A stretch of DNA of 12,204 nucleotides from JAUJNH01 sp038253125 (GTDB lineage Bacteria; Actinomycetota; Acidimicrobiia; Acidimicrobiales; JAUJNH01): NCBI GenBank assembly GCA_038253125.1, contig JBBSHM010000075.1:1-12204 (forward strand), given 5' to 3'. Below the pieces are notes generated by a model. It did no database searches, was not told where the DNA came from, and saw only the letters and a program-made list of their open reading frames with translations. Within the stretch, counting starts at the first letter, position 1, and every line of letters begins with the position of its first letter. The translations under genes were made by a program, and so were the position numbers. This document shows positions 12,007-12,204 of the stretch, piece after piece.

Positions 12007-12204
12007 ATGAGGCCGAAGCTCGGCTTCCTCGGCGTCGGCTGGATCGGCCGGGCCCGGATGCGCTCGGTGGTCGAGTCGGGGCTGGCTGAGGTCATCGTCG
12101 TCGCCGACGCCGATCCGGCGGCGGGGGGCGCCGCCGCCCGCCCGGGGGGGGGGCCGGGGGTGGGCCCCCCCGACCGAAGCGGCCGCGCCCCCGCACCGGC
12201 CGGG
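12007..12204 (+). CDS. Gfo/Idh/MocA-family NAD(P)-dependent oxidoreductase, N-terminus (3'-partial)
   Basis: From ATG 12007 the first 40 or so residues form a typical Gfo/Idh/MocA Rossmann start: KLGFLGVGWIGRARMRSV with the GxGxxG nucleotide motif, then AEVIVVADADPAA with the acidic residue at the end of the second strand. Members oxidise or reduce sugars, inositols or sugar nucleotides, which fits the operon. Beyond about base 12120 the translation turns into Gly/Pro/Arg-rich sequence without family character, over G and C homopolymers. I suspect sequence error there rather than true protein. The start overlaps the TGA of a 5-codon ORF (ATGA) and has no ribosome site of its own, suggesting reinitiation. 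The gene runs off the window. The fold is quite sure; the substrate is unknown. Confidence 0.78.
   Translation, partial: MRPKLGFLGVGWIGRARMRSVVESGLAEVIVVADADPAAGGAAARPGGGPGVGPPDRSGRAPAPAG
12117..12180. other. G/C homopolymer-rich low-complexity stretch, probably poor sequence
   Basis: The stretch contains a run of ten G around 12144-12153 and further G5 and C7 runs within a few dozen bases, unlike anything else in the window. The reading frame of the oxidoreductase loses family resemblance here. A read-end or contig-end artefact is the simplest explanation. Confidence 0.6.

Noticed and set aside
1..12204. CRISPR array, rRNA, insertion sequence or transposase
   Set aside because: No regularly spaced repeats, no rRNA sequence, no transposase motifs and no terminal inverted repeats were found by eye on either strand.

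Overview
This is a GC-rich window with coding usage strongly biased to G/C in the third codon position. Both strands carry long spurious open frames, and starts include GTG and TTG. The gene content (Tad-type TadC, an actinobacterial-type PrmC relative, a STAS anti-sigma antagonist, PgeF-MurD, and dTDP-rhamnose 4-epimerase and CDP-paratose 2-epimerase relatives) suggests a high-GC actinobacterium, perhaps near Acidimicrobiia. That placement is inference. The last ~80 bases degrade into G/C homopolymers, as at the edge of a draft or metagenomic contig.

Positions 1-3111 hold damaged or mosaic genes. They start with the C-terminus of an FtsH-type protease (cut by the window edge) and an OmpR-family response regulator whose DNA-binding domain stops inside the recognition helix at about 1001. 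The C-terminal half of a TadC (type II/IV secretion F-domain) protein follows in another frame (about 1021-1506). A hybrid sensor kinase (HisKA, HATPase, REC, HPt) comes next, without an N-terminal sensor and broken by a frameshift at 1960-1977. A tRNA-3'-end-like sequence lies just after it (3139-3178). These joins could be real deletions or insertions, or assembly chimeras.

Positions 3297-5754 hold a PrmC/HemK-like methyltransferase (+) with VVPY in place of NPPY. It converges on a FAD-dependent phytoene-desaturase-like oxidoreductase (-). A possible 45-residue ORF precedes the oxidoreductase, with a GTGA overlap.

Positions 5757-8083 hold a two-gene peptidoglycan unit: pgeF (editing of UDP-MurNAc-L-Ser) overlapping a murD-like ligase by ATGA. 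The ligase differs from E. coli MurD at several D-Glu-contacting positions and may be a MurD2-type (L-Glu-adding) enzyme. A STAS anti-sigma-factor antagonist converges on it from the minus strand (8120-8497).

Positions 8498-12204 hold a 307-base divergent intergenic region with a palindrome. A tight plus-strand sugar-nucleotide operon follows: dTDP-L-rhamnose 4-epimerase-like, CDP-paratose 2-epimerase-like, a zinc-type MDR dehydrogenase, and the start of a Gfo/Idh/MocA oxidoreductase. Together these look like enzymes making or modifying an unusual deoxysugar or a glycan. Between the last two genes is a run of three ATGA stop-start overlaps linking the dehydrogenase, a 25-codon ORF built on a 15-base tandem repeat, a 5-codon ORF and the oxidoreductase. 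This is the most unusual small-scale structure in the window.
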